From an uncultured Thermoanaerobaculia bacterium (GTDB lineage Bacteria; Acidobacteriota; Thermoanaerobaculia; Multivoradales; Multivoraceae): a stretch of 64,000 nt of DNA. The DNA lies in assembly GCA_951812325.1 (NCBI GenBank), contig OX638294.1:1714859-1778858 (forward strand), written 5' to 3'. Under the pieces are notes generated by a model. The model had not been told where the DNA came from. It saw nothing but the letters and a program-made list of their open reading frames with translations, and made no database searches. This document shows, piece by piece, positions 54,087-63,240 of this stretch. Every line of letters begins with the position of its first letter. Position 1 is the stretch's first letter. Position numbers and translations under genes: made by a program.

Positions 54087-54175
54087 CCAAGTTCTCCTGT
54101 TCGTCTGTTCCGCTTCCCTCGGCGCGGGCCCCCGTGGCGCAGGCCGCGATCCCGTCTGGCGCCTGCCAAGCCCGA

Positions 54176-54955
54176 TCAGGAAGTCCGGGCCTCGGCGAGC
54201 CGACGCTTCACGGTCTCGATGGGATTGCGGTAGTCCACCGTGCCGAGACCCTTGTTGGTCAGCTTGTAACCGATCAACGCCTGCAGCTTCTCCGGCATTC
54301 CCACGACGACTTCCCACGGCACGCCGACGTACTGGTTCTCCCGCTGCTTCAGCCATGCCAGGTTGAAGTTGAAGTTGATGGAGCGCCGATAGCCGCTGTC
54401 CGTCGAGTTCCCGCCGCCGCGGTGCCAGACGGCGCCGTCCCAGAGGAACAGGGCCCCGGCCGGCATCTCCACCGTGAACGTGGGCACGTCCGGATCGACC
54501 GGATCGGCCGAGCGGTGACTGCCGGGAACGATCTCCGTCGCCCCGTTCTCGGCCGTGAACGGATCGAGCGCGATCAGCGTGTTGGCGATCAGCGGAACGT
54601 GCGGGCGCGCAAGCGGGTAGTGGCCGTCGTCCTGGTGCATCCGCTGGCGAAGGTCCCCCGGCCCGGGCCGCATCGCGGCGACGCCGGAGACCTGGTAGTC
54701 CGGGCCGAGTACCGCCTCGACGAGCCCCAGCAGACCATCGTCCATCAGGAGCTCGTCCACGGCCCGCGTCTTGGCCAGCAGGTTGTGCGTGTGAATCGTC
54801 TGTTGGCCGTAGTCGTCCGTCATCCGGCTGCCGATTTCCTCGAAGACGGGGGCGAGGCCCCGCCGCAGCGCCTCCAGCCTCTCCTCGCCGAGGAAGTCGG
54901 GCACCACCGTGTAGCCGTCTTCGCGGACCTGCCGTGCTGATCTCTCGATGTTCAT
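54176..54955 (-). CDS. phytanoyl-CoA dioxygenase-family Fe(II)/2-oxoglutarate enzyme
   Basis: 259 residues from ATG 54955. The iron ligands are in MHQDDGHYP (HxD) and a distal His in DGAVWHRGGG; the 2-oxoglutarate arginine is in SGYRRSINFNF. EDGYTVVPDFLGEERLEALR at the N-terminus and ATEIVPGSHRSAD are typical. It hydroxylates an unactivated carbon; substrate unknown. The longer upstream frame is not supported. Confidence 0.88.
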   Translation of the reverse strand: MNIERSARQVREDGYTVVPDFLGEERLEALRRGLAPVFEEIGSRMTDDYGQQTIHTHNLLAKTRAVDELLMDDGLLGLVEAVLGPDYQVSGVAAMRPGPGDLRQRMHQDDGHYPLARPHVPLIANTLIALDPFTAENGATEIVPGSHRSADPVDPDVPTFTVEMPAGALFLWDGAVWHRGGGNSTDSGYRRSINFNFNLAWLKQRENQYVGVPWEVVVGMPEKLQALIGYKLTNKGLGTVDYRNPIETVKRRLAEARTS

Positions 54956-55199
54956 GATTTCCCGTGACCAGTGGTCTGTTGGCGTGTCACGGCAGCGTAA
55001 CAAAGCCGCGAAGCCCGGCCCGCCGATCTCACGGGCGGCGAAGCGCCAGTCAGTTCGGCGGGCACGGGTCTCAGGAGCCGGCCCTGCATCGGTTCGCACC
55101 GAGCCCGACTGGTAGCCTTCGCCGACCTTCAGCCGCGGGTCTCCGACCCGCGGGCGACAACCTGCCGGGCGGCTGCCCGTCTCCTGCGAAGGAAACCCC

Positions 55200-56105
55200 A
55201 TGAAAAGAAGTACGACAACCCGACGACTGATGTTCCGGGCCGTCCTGACGACGCTGATCGCGTTCGTCGCCTTCGCCGGCGTCTACGCGCAAAGCGACGC
55301 CTCTACCGAGTCCTTCACGGCGAGCGACGGCGCCGTCATCCACTACCTGGTCGAAGGGCGCGGCGACCCCGTTGTGCTCCTCCACGGCATCACCGGCACG
55401 GCCGCCTCGAACTGGGGCGCCGCCGGCATCATCGACCGGCTGGCCGAGGAGTTCCAGGTCATCGCCGTCGACCAGCGCGGCCACGGCAAGAGCGACAAGC
55501 CGCACGATCCGGCCAGCTACGGCGAGCGGATGGCGCTGGACGTCGTCGACCTGCTGGATCACCTGAGGCTGCAGCAGGCACATGTCGTCGGCTACTCGAT
55601 GGGCGGCTTCATCACGATGAAGCTCATCGCCCTGGCCCCCGATCGGCTGATGTCGGCCGTCGTCGGCGGCGCCGGTTGGCCCAGCCCCGAACTGCGGGAC
55701 GACGAGATGTTCCAGGCGCTGGCGGTTGCGCTCGAGGAGGGCAGGGGCGGAGGCCCGCTGGTCGAGTTCCTGTGGCCCGGGGAGGAACCGCCGACTGCCG
55801 AACAGGTTCAGGCGATCGGACTGGCGATGGTCGCCTCGAACGACCCCCTTGCCCTGGCCGCCGTCGTTCGCGGCATGTCCGCCCTCGACGTGAGCGCCGA
55901 ACTCCTCCGCATCAACAAGGTGCCCACCCTCAACATCATCGGCAGCGACGATCCTCTGAAGCCCAACGCCGACGCCCTCGTCGACGTGATGCAGGAACAC
56001 CGCCTCCACGTGATCGAAGGCGCGAACCACATGAACACCCTGAACTCGCCCGAGTTCCACGACACGATCCGCGCCTTCTTCATCGAACTCTGCAACTGTG
56101 CGTAG
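55200..56105 (+). CDS. secreted alpha/beta hydrolase
   Basis: 301 residues with a signal peptide (FRAVLTTLIAFVAFAGVYAQ). VVLLHGITGTAASNW (oxyanion), DQRGHGKSDKP, the nucleophile GYSMGGF, Asp in NIIGSDDPLKPN and His in EGANHMNTL. An esterase-like or haloalkane dehalogenase-like enzyme of the periplasm; substrate unknown. ATG 55200 follows GAAGGAAA. Confidence 0.85.
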   Translation: MKRSTTTRRLMFRAVLTTLIAFVAFAGVYAQSDASTESFTASDGAVIHYLVEGRGDPVVLLHGITGTAASNWGAAGIIDRLAEEFQVIAVDQRGHGKSDKPHDPASYGERMALDVVDLLDHLRLQQAHVVGYSMGGFITMKLIALAPDRLMSAVVGGAGWPSPELRDDEMFQALAVALEEGRGGGPLVEFLWPGEEPPTAEQVQAIGLAMVASNDPLALAAVVRGMSALDVSAELLRINKVPTLNIIGSDDPLKPNADALVDVMQEHRLHVIEGANHMNTLNSPEFHDTIRAFFIELCNCA

Positions 56106-56492
56106 CCGCGGCGCCGGCTGAAGCCGCCTTCGCCACCGCCACCGCCCTTTCCCCCGGCGCCCCCGGCCCCCGGCGCCCCCGGAGCGACCCGGTTGGCTCA
56201 CGCCGCCGCGCCGGGATGGGCCTCTGTGGGGCTCTGTGGGGTCCCCGGCGCCACCAGAGCGACCCGGTTGGCTCACGCTGCGGACTCTCGGCGCCTTCGC
56301 CGCTCGCAGCCAGGAAGCCTGGGCCGCCGATGCTGCGCAGCGACTGCGTGTGTCCAGCGTCACCGTCGCACGTCGTCGAATGTCGCGGTCTCGTCGTCCT
56401 CGCCGTAGCAGGAGAGATAGACGTTGGCCCGGGCGCCTTCCGCCTGCCTGCTCGCGGCAGCCGAACGTGGAGCTCCGGCAGGTTGGGCGGCG
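56106..56492. other. intergenic stretch with a direct repeat, no gene seen
   Basis: 387 bp. GAGCGACCCGGTTGGCTCAC occurs at about 56182 and again at about 56260, and GGGCTCTGTGGGG-type words surround them. Compositionally biased debris; no coding frame is convincing on either strand. Confidence 0.45.
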
Positions 56493-57629
56493 CTACGCGG
56501 ACAACTGCGTTTCGACCAGCGTGGTCCAGTACCGCATGCCGACGGGGAGGATGTCGTCGTTGAAGTCGTAGCGGGGGGTGTGGAGACCGGCGCTGTCGCC
56601 GTTGCCGAGGAACATGAAGGCGCCGGGGCGTTCCTGGAGCATGAAGGAGAAGTCTTCGGAGCCCATGACCGGGGCCATGTCGGCATTCACGTTGCGGCCG
56701 ACTTCGCGGGCGGCGTTGGCGGCCTTGTCGGTCTGTTCGGCGTGGTTCACGGTGGCCGGGTAGTAGCGCCGGTACTCCAGTTCGAAGCCGGCGCCGTGGG
56801 CGCTGCAGATGCCGCGGCCGATCTGCCGCATCCGCCGCTCGATCAGCTTCTGCACGTCGGGCACGAAGGTGCGCACGCAGCCGCCGTGGACGACCCGGCT
56901 CGGGATCACGTTGTCCGCGTGGCCGCCGTGTACCCGGGTCACCGAGATCACCGCGTTCTTGAGCGGATCCACGTTGCGGGCCACGATCGTCTGCAGGGCG
57001 AGGACGATCTCGGCGGCGACCGGTATCGGATCCACCGTGCCGTGCGGGAAGGCGGCATGGCCGCCGGCACTGGTCACCGAGAACTCGAAGACGTCGATTG
57101 CGGCCATCAGCGGCCCCGCGCAGAGACCGAAGTTGCCGACCTCCATGCCCGGGTAGTTGTGGACGCCGTAGACCTCCTCGGCGGGGAACTGCTCGAACAG
57201 CCCCTCCTCGATCATCACCCGGGCGCCGCCGTCCTTCTCTTCCGCCGGCTGGAAGACGAAGTAGACCGTGCCGTCGAACGACCGGTTCCGCGAGAGGTAC
57301 TTCGCGGCGCCGAGCAGCATCGCCGTATGGCCGTCGTGACCGCAGGCGTGCATCGTGCCGGGGTTGCGCGAACAGTGCTCGAAGTCGTTCTCCTCCTCGA
57401 TCGGCAGCGCGTCCATGTCCGCCCGCAGCGCGATGCTCCGCTCGGAGGAACCGGACCTGAGCACCCCAACCACGCCGGTGCCGGCGAGGCCGCGATGGAC
57501 CTCGATGCCGTCGAAGGACTCGAGCAGTTCCGCCACCTTGCCGCTGGTCACCTTTTCTTCGAACGCGAGTTCGGGGTGCCGGTGGAAGTCCCGGCGCCAA
57601 GCCCTCATCTGTTCGTGCAGGGAATCCAT
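56493..57629 (-). CDS. M20-family amidohydrolase (hippurate hydrolase-like)
   Basis: 378 residues. RRDFHRHPELAFEE, ALRADMDALPI, HACGHDGHTAMLLGAA, FQPAEEKDGGA and GSEDFSFMLQERPG give the two-metal site and bridging acids of M20D amidohydrolases, which cleave N-acyl amino acids or related amides. The dimerisation lid domain is present (SAGGHAAFPH). Normal length. Confidence 0.92.
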   Translation of the reverse strand: MDSLHEQMRAWRRDFHRHPELAFEEKVTSGKVAELLESFDGIEVHRGLAGTGVVGVLRSGSSERSIALRADMDALPIEEENDFEHCSRNPGTMHACGHDGHTAMLLGAAKYLSRNRSFDGTVYFVFQPAEEKDGGARVMIEEGLFEQFPAEEVYGVHNYPGMEVGNFGLCAGPLMAAIDVFEFSVTSAGGHAAFPHGTVDPIPVAAEIVLALQTIVARNVDPLKNAVISVTRVHGGHADNVIPSRVVHGGCVRTFVPDVQKLIERRMRQIGRGICSAHGAGFELEYRRYYPATVNHAEQTDKAANAAREVGRNVNADMAPVMGSEDFSFMLQERPGAFMFLGNGDSAGLHTPRYDFNDDILPVGMRYWTTLVETQLSA

Positions 57630-57882
57630 CGGCTTGGATGGTAACCCGAAGACGCTCCGGAGAGGGCGGCGCCAGCGCGCACCGCCAAAACGTTCGGCCG
57701 GTTGGCCGGAGGGAGGAAGGGGTCTGCACGACGAGCGAACGACCGACCGAAAACGTGAACCAGGCCTCGGTCAAGGACAGGATCCGGGCAACCCTGGGGC
57801 GGACCTCGCAAGAGATGGCGGAGGACCGCGAGAGGGCGGACCGAGAGCACGAGCGGCTGTCCATCATCCGGGCCGACGGCGG
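57630..57882. other. intergenic stretch, weak coding trace on the plus strand
   Basis: A plus-strand frame has a plausible helical stretch (VKDRIRATLGRTSQEMAEDR) near 57765-57850, but it runs into the antisense of the next gene and has no start. It may be the leftover N-terminus of a lost gene. Confidence 0.35.
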
Positions 57883-59586
57883 CTACCGTCCCAGGATCGC
57901 CCTGACCTTGGCCTCGATGAACGGTGCGACCCGTTCGCCGGCGAGCCGATCCAGCAGCTCCGAGCGTTCGACCCAAGTCTCGACCGGCGGTTCGCCGTCG
58001 AAGTCGATCCGCATGGCGCCACGCTCGATTCTCATCCGATACTCGCCTCTTCGCAGCGTGACGCGGGATCGGATGCAGGGCCACTTCGACTGACGCGCAA
58101 GCGTGGCGGCGGCAAGGTTCTCGCGGTCACCCCAAGGCTTCGACCCTGAGAACAGCTCCCTCAACGGCACGACCCGTTCCGGCGCCCTTCCCAGGTCGAA
58201 CCCCGTTGCGTCGATGCGGTGAGCCAGGGCCGCCATCCGATGGGTGACGCCCCGCCCGAAGTCCGCCGTGCCTCGCAACTCCATCGGCAAGCCGAGCCAA
58301 CCGTCCCGTACGCCGAACAGAATCGCCGCCGCCAGGCGGTCGCGCTCCTCAAGCTGCGGATGGTCCTCGACGAGTTCCAGCAGCTCCCGAGTCTTCTGGC
58401 GCAGGAGGAAGAGGATCGCCGCCCGCGCAAGCGGCGTCTGGTGCTGGTCGAGCATCTCGCTCACTGTGCCGCCCCCCAGGCCTCCGCCAAGTGCTTCGAG
58501 GGTGGAGACGAAGTCGGCAGCCCTGACCTGGACCTCGGCGCCCATCCTTTCGGAAGACTCCCTGAGGAAGGAGATGAGCACATCCTCCGAGCTGCAGCCG
58601 TCCGGTTCGCGGCGATGCTCGACAAGCTGCTGCACGGCGCCCCAGTACAAGTCCCGCCCCGTCCCCGGGCGATCCGTCAGCCTTCGAGCCAGGGTGTTTG
58701 GCGAAGACGGTGTAGCCGATTGCCTTCCCGCCCCGTCCCCGAGCGATCCAGCGGCCTCCGAGCCGGCCCTCTGCATCCACCCGGGAAGCGCTGCGAGAAT
58801 GGTGTCGTCCGGCGGTTCGGAGGACGGATCGAAGGCAGCGCGGCACGCCTTGACCGAGAGCTCTCCGGTATTCGCCACTTGATGGAGAACGGCCAGGACA
58901 CCTCCCGCGGCCTGCGCGGCCGGCGTCGCGGCGTCGCGCTCGTCAGGTCCGCCAGGCGGCGGCCAGGGACGGTCTGGAACCCCTTCGAAGCGCTTCTCAA
59001 CGGTCCGCAGGCCAATGCCCTCTTGAGAAACATTGCTGCGCTCGCTGGCCGCCGCCTTGAAGTCCTGTCGCTCTGAAACCGAACGAAACAGGGCGCGCTC
59101 GATCCGGCTGACCGGCAACGGCGCCGGAACCAGCACCAGCCAGTCTCCGTGACCGATGCCCTCCTCCAAACGCCGCCGGGCCCAACCGCCTTCACCGAAG
59201 GCATGCACGGAACCCCGCAGGCCCCTGAGGTCGATCTCCAGGAGGGTCCCCCTCAGGTGCGCCGCTTCCGCCGTCGCACCGTCTATCGCCGCCCGAGGCG
59301 CCTGCGCGACCCGGCGGCCCTGGCCGACGAAGAGAGGGAGCCAGCCGGGAAAGGCCGCCAACGTATCGTGGTAGTACTTGCGCCCGAACCGCGTGCCCCC
59401 TTGCCGCGTGGCCCCGAACTCCGAGGGCGGCATGAGCAGGCCGGCCGCGAGCATGTACATCAGGTTCTGGTTGTTCGTGACCAGAAGACCCTTCTTCGGC
59501 GGCTCCACGAGGCCCCCGGCCGGGGGGACCGCGGTGCTCTCGTCATCCGCGGAGAACAACTCCCGCGTACTCGGGGTCTCGTTCAT
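57883..59586 (-). CDS. unknown protein of a DISARM-like defence array
   Basis: 567 residues from ATG 59586 (MNETPSTRELFSADDE). No domain recognised. The N-terminal part reads KKGLLVTNNQNLMYMLAAGL, LMPPSEFG, RKYYHDTLAAFPGWLPLF; the C-terminal half is helical with REPDGCSSEDVLISFLRE and AILFGVRDGWLGLPMELRG. No nuclease or ATPase motif is visible. It is last in the array and 351 bp after the SF1 helicase. The open frame continues upstream to 59733 through sequence derived from an IS3 orfA start, so a fused form is possible. Confidence 0.65.
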   Translation of the reverse strand: MNETPSTRELFSADDESTAVPPAGGLVEPPKKGLLVTNNQNLMYMLAAGLLMPPSEFGATRQGGTRFGRKYYHDTLAAFPGWLPLFVGQGRRVAQAPRAAIDGATAEAAHLRGTLLEIDLRGLRGSVHAFGEGGWARRRLEEGIGHGDWLVLVPAPLPVSRIERALFRSVSERQDFKAAASERSNVSQEGIGLRTVEKRFEGVPDRPWPPPGGPDERDAATPAAQAAGGVLAVLHQVANTGELSVKACRAAFDPSSEPPDDTILAALPGWMQRAGSEAAGSLGDGAGRQSATPSSPNTLARRLTDRPGTGRDLYWGAVQQLVEHRREPDGCSSEDVLISFLRESSERMGAEVQVRAADFVSTLEALGGGLGGGTVSEMLDQHQTPLARAAILFLLRQKTRELLELVEDHPQLEERDRLAAAILFGVRDGWLGLPMELRGTADFGRGVTHRMAALAHRIDATGFDLGRAPERVVPLRELFSGSKPWGDRENLAAATLARQSKWPCIRSRVTLRRGEYRMRIERGAMRIDFDGEPPVETWVERSELLDRLAGERVAPFIEAKVRAILGR

Positions 59587-59937
59587 GCTCCTCGCTCCCG
59601 AGCGCGCCGCACCGGCCCCGTGGGCCTCCTCGCTCCGCTCCCCGGCCCCCGGGGCCGAACGCGCCGAGGCGCCGCCAGACTTCTGCTCTCGTCTCGACAT
59701 CGATCCTCCTTGCCAGCGGGTGCACATTGCCATTCATTCATTGACGCGGAACCGCGAGGAGCCGGCAACGATGTGGAGCGAGTTGGACTCGCCGGTCGAC
59801 AAATCGACCGGACCATCTCCGAGGGCGCGGACGGTCTCGGGATCACCGCTGTTTCGCAGGCCAGTCCGCGCCGTGCATGCCGGGGGCGTGGAAAAAGTCG
59901 CGGTTGATCCGCGCACGTACGTTGGCAGAGACTGAGG
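59587..59937 (-). mobile_element. remnant of an IS3-family 5' end
   Basis: 59620-59735 closely matches 23060-23175, the beginning of the orfA of IS3 element 2 (MSRREQ versus MARREQ, with GATCGATCCTCC-type sequence before the ATG). ACGTACGTTGGCAGAGA near 59916 also occurs just outside that IS (23201). The remnant separates the SF1 helicase gene from the unknown gene, so the latter may now be driven by IS-derived signals. Confidence 0.6.
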
Positions 59938-61134
59938 TCAAGCCGGCAGATCCTCTCGATGGAGGATCGCGTCGTCTTTCGGCAGGATCTCCTCCAACTC
60001 CCGGTTGGCGTTCCGCTTCATGAACATGACGACCCTGCCGCGCGCCCGCGAGACCATGACGTAGAAGAGCTTCCTCGCCCGGTCCGGGTCGGCGGCGTCG
60101 ACTCTGTGCTCCTCGATGTCCGCCAGAACGACCGTGTCGAACTCAAGGCCCTTGCACGCCTGCGCGTTGACGACCAGAATGCCGCCCCGGTCGACCTGCA
60201 CGTCCGGGCGATGACATCGGTGGAAGGTCTCGATCCTCGGGCGACCGTTGTCCAGCGGGACACGGGAGGATGACTCCGTCACCGCGCGCAGGTACCGCTC
60301 CCGCACCTCGTTGCTCGGCGCAATGACGCCGATCAGACGCCGCGGATCCTGATCCCAGTGCCTCACGATGCTCCTGCCGATTCTGGACAGTACGTCCCCG
60401 TTCACGTAGTAGAGCCGAGGCCTGTAGACGGTGCGGCCCCGCTGGGGAGGCAGTGCGGGCGGCGGGCTCGCCGGATCGCCGGTGTGGAACTCCCGAGCCA
60501 GCCGTGCGATCGGATAGGTGTTGCGGTGGTTGTAGGTCAGCCTGGTGACATCCCCGGCCTCGAGAACGAGGCAATCCGCGAGTTCGCTGATGCTGCTGTT
60601 CTCATGTTCCCTGATCTGCTGGTTCTGATCGGCGGCAACGAAGATGTCGGCAAACCCGAGAGCAAGCAGGGAATCGTAGAAGGCCGGCGGCATGTCCTGA
60701 CCCTCGTCGATCACGAGTGACGGGAAACCGGCTTCTTCGTTGCCGGACTCGGGGAGAGCCTGGATCGCCCGCTCCACGCCTTCCCAGTCGATCGGCTGCC
60801 ACCCCCCGCCTGTCGAGGCGACAGTCGGCACCGACTCGCCCACGACCTTCCGGAACTCCCTCCAGAACCAACGTACCCAGGTCTCAGCCTGAAGCTCGCC
60901 GTCGAACATCGCTCGGGAGGCGCGGTGGAGGAGGTGGTTCCAGACCAGGAACTCGTAGTCCTCGCTCTTTGCCGCATGACGCCTTGCCCGCAGCAGACAG
61001 ACCACCGTCTTCCCCGTTCCGGGCCCGCCGACGACCAGGTGACGCCCCTTCGCCGGCAGCGCCAGCACGCCATCCTGCTCCTTCGTCAGGTCTTCGATTC
61101 CCGGCAGTCCGTGCCGGCGTTCATCACGCGGCAT
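59938..61134 (-). CDS. SF1 (UvrD/Rep-like) helicase in the defence array
   Basis: 398 residues. Walker A GGPGTGKTVVCLL, Walker B SLVIDEGQDMPPAFYD, VAADQNQQIREHE, TYNHRNTYPIARLAREFH, QACKGLEFDTVVLADIE and FYVMVSRARGRVVMFM: a complete but compact SF1 core. No nuclease domain. ATG 61134 has GGAGAGGAG upstream. It lies 89 bp after drmB; that gap holds a MITE fragment. A role with the DrmA/DrmB-like pair in DNA sensing or unwinding is inferred from position. Confidence 0.82.
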   Translation of the reverse strand: MPRDERRHGLPGIEDLTKEQDGVLALPAKGRHLVVGGPGTGKTVVCLLRARRHAAKSEDYEFLVWNHLLHRASRAMFDGELQAETWVRWFWREFRKVVGESVPTVASTGGGWQPIDWEGVERAIQALPESGNEEAGFPSLVIDEGQDMPPAFYDSLLALGFADIFVAADQNQQIREHENSSISELADCLVLEAGDVTRLTYNHRNTYPIARLAREFHTGDPASPPPALPPQRGRTVYRPRLYYVNGDVLSRIGRSIVRHWDQDPRRLIGVIAPSNEVRERYLRAVTESSSRVPLDNGRPRIETFHRCHRPDVQVDRGGILVVNAQACKGLEFDTVVLADIEEHRVDAADPDRARKLFYVMVSRARGRVVMFMKRNANRELEEILPKDDAILHREDLPA

Positions 61135-61151
61135 CCACGTTCTCCTCTCCC

Positions 61152-61222
61152 GCTCCCTCGCCGCGCCTTTCTGGACGGGCGCCCGACCGCTCCCGGTGCG
61201 ACCCGGACTTTCGCCACGGGCG
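61152..61222 (-). repeat. MITE left-end fragment between drmB-like and helicase genes
   Basis: On the minus strand GCCCGTGGCGAAAGTCCGGG then TCGCACCGGGAGCGGTCGGG continues to GGCGCGGCGAGGGAGC, matching the first 75 bp of MITE copy 2 with about 10 changes. It starts right at the TAG stop of the drmB-like gene. Confidence 0.8.
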
Positions 61223-61223
61223 C

Positions 61224-63236
61224 CTAACCACTACGCTGCCCTCCCCCGCGGCCGGCCGCCAGGTCCCACAGCGACCGCAGACCCTCGCCGTCGCCGTTGA
61301 CGAAGGCCCGATCCAGCAGGCGGTTGCCGCAGATGCAGCTCGGTTCGGGGACGAGAGCGCAGGCATGGCAGGCGGCCCGGTTCAGCAGGTCCGGACCGTG
61401 CCCTTCCTGTTCCGCGCATACCGGGTCGAAGGAACACCAGGAGGCGTCCTCGACGGCGCCGCTGACGAGCCGCAGGAACCGGTCCGGCTGCGCCTGGTCC
61501 ATCAGACCGCCGAGAGAGCCGTGCTCGTCCGCCACGGCAACGTGGATCAGGACGCCGGCCATCGGTTCGCCGTCGCCTGGACTGCGGTGGCTGGTGGCGT
61601 CGCCACGGCCGTCATCGCAGTAGATGCGTTCCTTGAGTGAAGCCGCGGGATACCCCGCCTGCGCCTCCAGACGGCGAATGATGAGGTGAGCCAGCGTGTG
61701 GCAGAGAAGGAAGCGCGGAGACAGCGCCTCCCGAACGTCCGCGGGCAGTCGCGCCGCGACGGAACGCTCGAGGAATGCCGCCGCTCGAGCCCGCGCGGAA
61801 GCCTGGTCCTCCCAACGTCTCACGGCCTCCTCGCGGAACGTGAAGAAGAGCCCTTCGCCCCAGAGTTCCAGCGCCGGCAGCCAACCGCTCTCCCCTTCGA
61901 CGTCGGGCGGGGTCAGCCGCCCACTGTCCGGGCCGCTTGCCGAACCGCGGCGGAAGCCGTCGAAGACCATGATCTCCTTGACCCGCTGGACCGCGACCAG
62001 GCGGTCCACGGCCGCGGCGACTCCGGCGGACGGCGCGCCGGGATCGCCGGCAAGCAGGCGCCAAGCATCCGTATGGTGCTCGGTGACGAAGTCCTCGTCC
62101 GACTCAAGATCCGGAATCGGCTCGGTCAGCGCCCGATACTCCAGCCGGGCGAGTTCGCCCTGCGGAAGCTCCTGGTCATGAAGCGGATAGCCCCGCTCGA
62201 TGTCCTCGAGTGCCGTCTCGATTTCCCTTTTGCCACATCGGTACTTGTGGGCCAGACCCGCTATCCGGCGCCGACGGAGCAGGTCATTGCCCGCCGAGAG
62301 AACCAAACGCCGGTCGGAGGAACTGCTGTAGAGCCGGTCAATGACGCTGCCGCGCCGGATCCGGGATTCGGGCGGGATGACGAGGGCCGTCCGGCACTCC
62401 GCGTAGTGGACACGGACGTCGTTGACGCCGACCAGCAAGGCCGGCTCGCCAGGAGCTTCCGGCGGCGGCTCCCGCACCCACGGCTGCTGCCTGGTACCCG
62501 CGCCAAACGGGAATCGATCGGGAAGCCGCCGCTCGGCCCGACAGCCGCCTCGGGAGCATTTCACCCACCACCGGCCTTCCCTGCTCACGACCCTGAGGTA
62601 CGGCTCGGTCCAGTCCGGCCTGCAGGCGCGCCGGGCCGGGTTCGCGGACGCGTCATGGGCGATCGCGTGCCACGGTGCGTCCGCGAGATAGCCGTCCTCA
62701 TGAACCAGCACCCAGGGAACCTGCTCCAGGATGCCGCCGCACCGCCTCTCCTCTTCCGCCCCTCCACGGCCGCTGCCCCCGCCCGCCGCCGACATCGGAC
62801 TCTGGCAGTGGAGGACCTTCGGCGCCTCGCCAGTCCCCGCCCCGGCACGCTCTTCAGGATTGTCGCCCGGGCCGGGGGCATGCGACCCGTCGCCTTCCGT
62901 GCGCTGCCGCCACGGCCGGTTGCGGAGAAGTCCGCAGCGGTTGCAGCGCGCCCACTCCGGAAAACGCCGGGCCGGAACCCAGCCCAGGACCCGCTCACCC
63001 CTCACCTCCCTGACCGGCGGCCGGCACAGCTTCCTGCCGTCCAGGTCGAGCGCCCGCTTCACCAGATCGACGTACATGATCTCCCGTTCGCCGGGCGTCG
63101 TGTTCGGCCCGTCCCAGTCGCGCGTGTCCTGGACCACCATCAGCGCCCTGTCGTGACGGACGATCGCCCCCACCGAGCAGTCCCGCAGCAGGTGGGACAG
63201 CCGGATGTCGACCAGAGTCCTGTCCGGGGGCTTCAC
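61224..63236 (-). CDS. drmB: DrmB-like DUF1998 protein
   Basis: 670 residues. The C-terminal third is DUF1998: FLLCHTLAHLIIRRLEAQAG, a Cys set CSFDPVC...CHACALVPEPSCICGNRLLDR. The N-terminus has zinc-type cysteines (CNRCGLL, CSRGGC). DrmB pairs with the DrmA helicase in DISARM and forms its DNA-entry complex. The gene starts 4 bp after the drmA-like stop and is clearly co-expressed. An acidic linker near residues 110-170 is low in complexity. Confidence 0.8.
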   Translation of the reverse strand: MKPPDRTLVDIRLSHLLRDCSVGAIVRHDRALMVVQDTRDWDGPNTTPGEREIMYVDLVKRALDLDGRKLCRPPVREVRGERVLGWVPARRFPEWARCNRCGLLRNRPWRQRTEGDGSHAPGPGDNPEERAGAGTGEAPKVLHCQSPMSAAGGGSGRGGAEEERRCGGILEQVPWVLVHEDGYLADAPWHAIAHDASANPARRACRPDWTEPYLRVVSREGRWWVKCSRGGCRAERRLPDRFPFGAGTRQQPWVREPPPEAPGEPALLVGVNDVRVHYAECRTALVIPPESRIRRGSVIDRLYSSSSDRRLVLSAGNDLLRRRRIAGLAHKYRCGKREIETALEDIERGYPLHDQELPQGELARLEYRALTEPIPDLESDEDFVTEHHTDAWRLLAGDPGAPSAGVAAAVDRLVAVQRVKEIMVFDGFRRGSASGPDSGRLTPPDVEGESGWLPALELWGEGLFFTFREEAVRRWEDQASARARAAAFLERSVAARLPADVREALSPRFLLCHTLAHLIIRRLEAQAGYPAASLKERIYCDDGRGDATSHRSPGDGEPMAGVLIHVAVADEHGSLGGLMDQAQPDRFLRLVSGAVEDASWCSFDPVCAEQEGHGPDLLNRAACHACALVPEPSCICGNRLLDRAFVNGDGEGLRSLWDLAAGRGGGQRSG

Positions 63237-63240
63237 CGCG

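Noticed and set aside
57638..58093. Plus-strand 151-codon frame
   Set aside because: Its second half is antisense to the unknown defence gene. Only a short helical part looks coding, so it is noted as a trace and not called.
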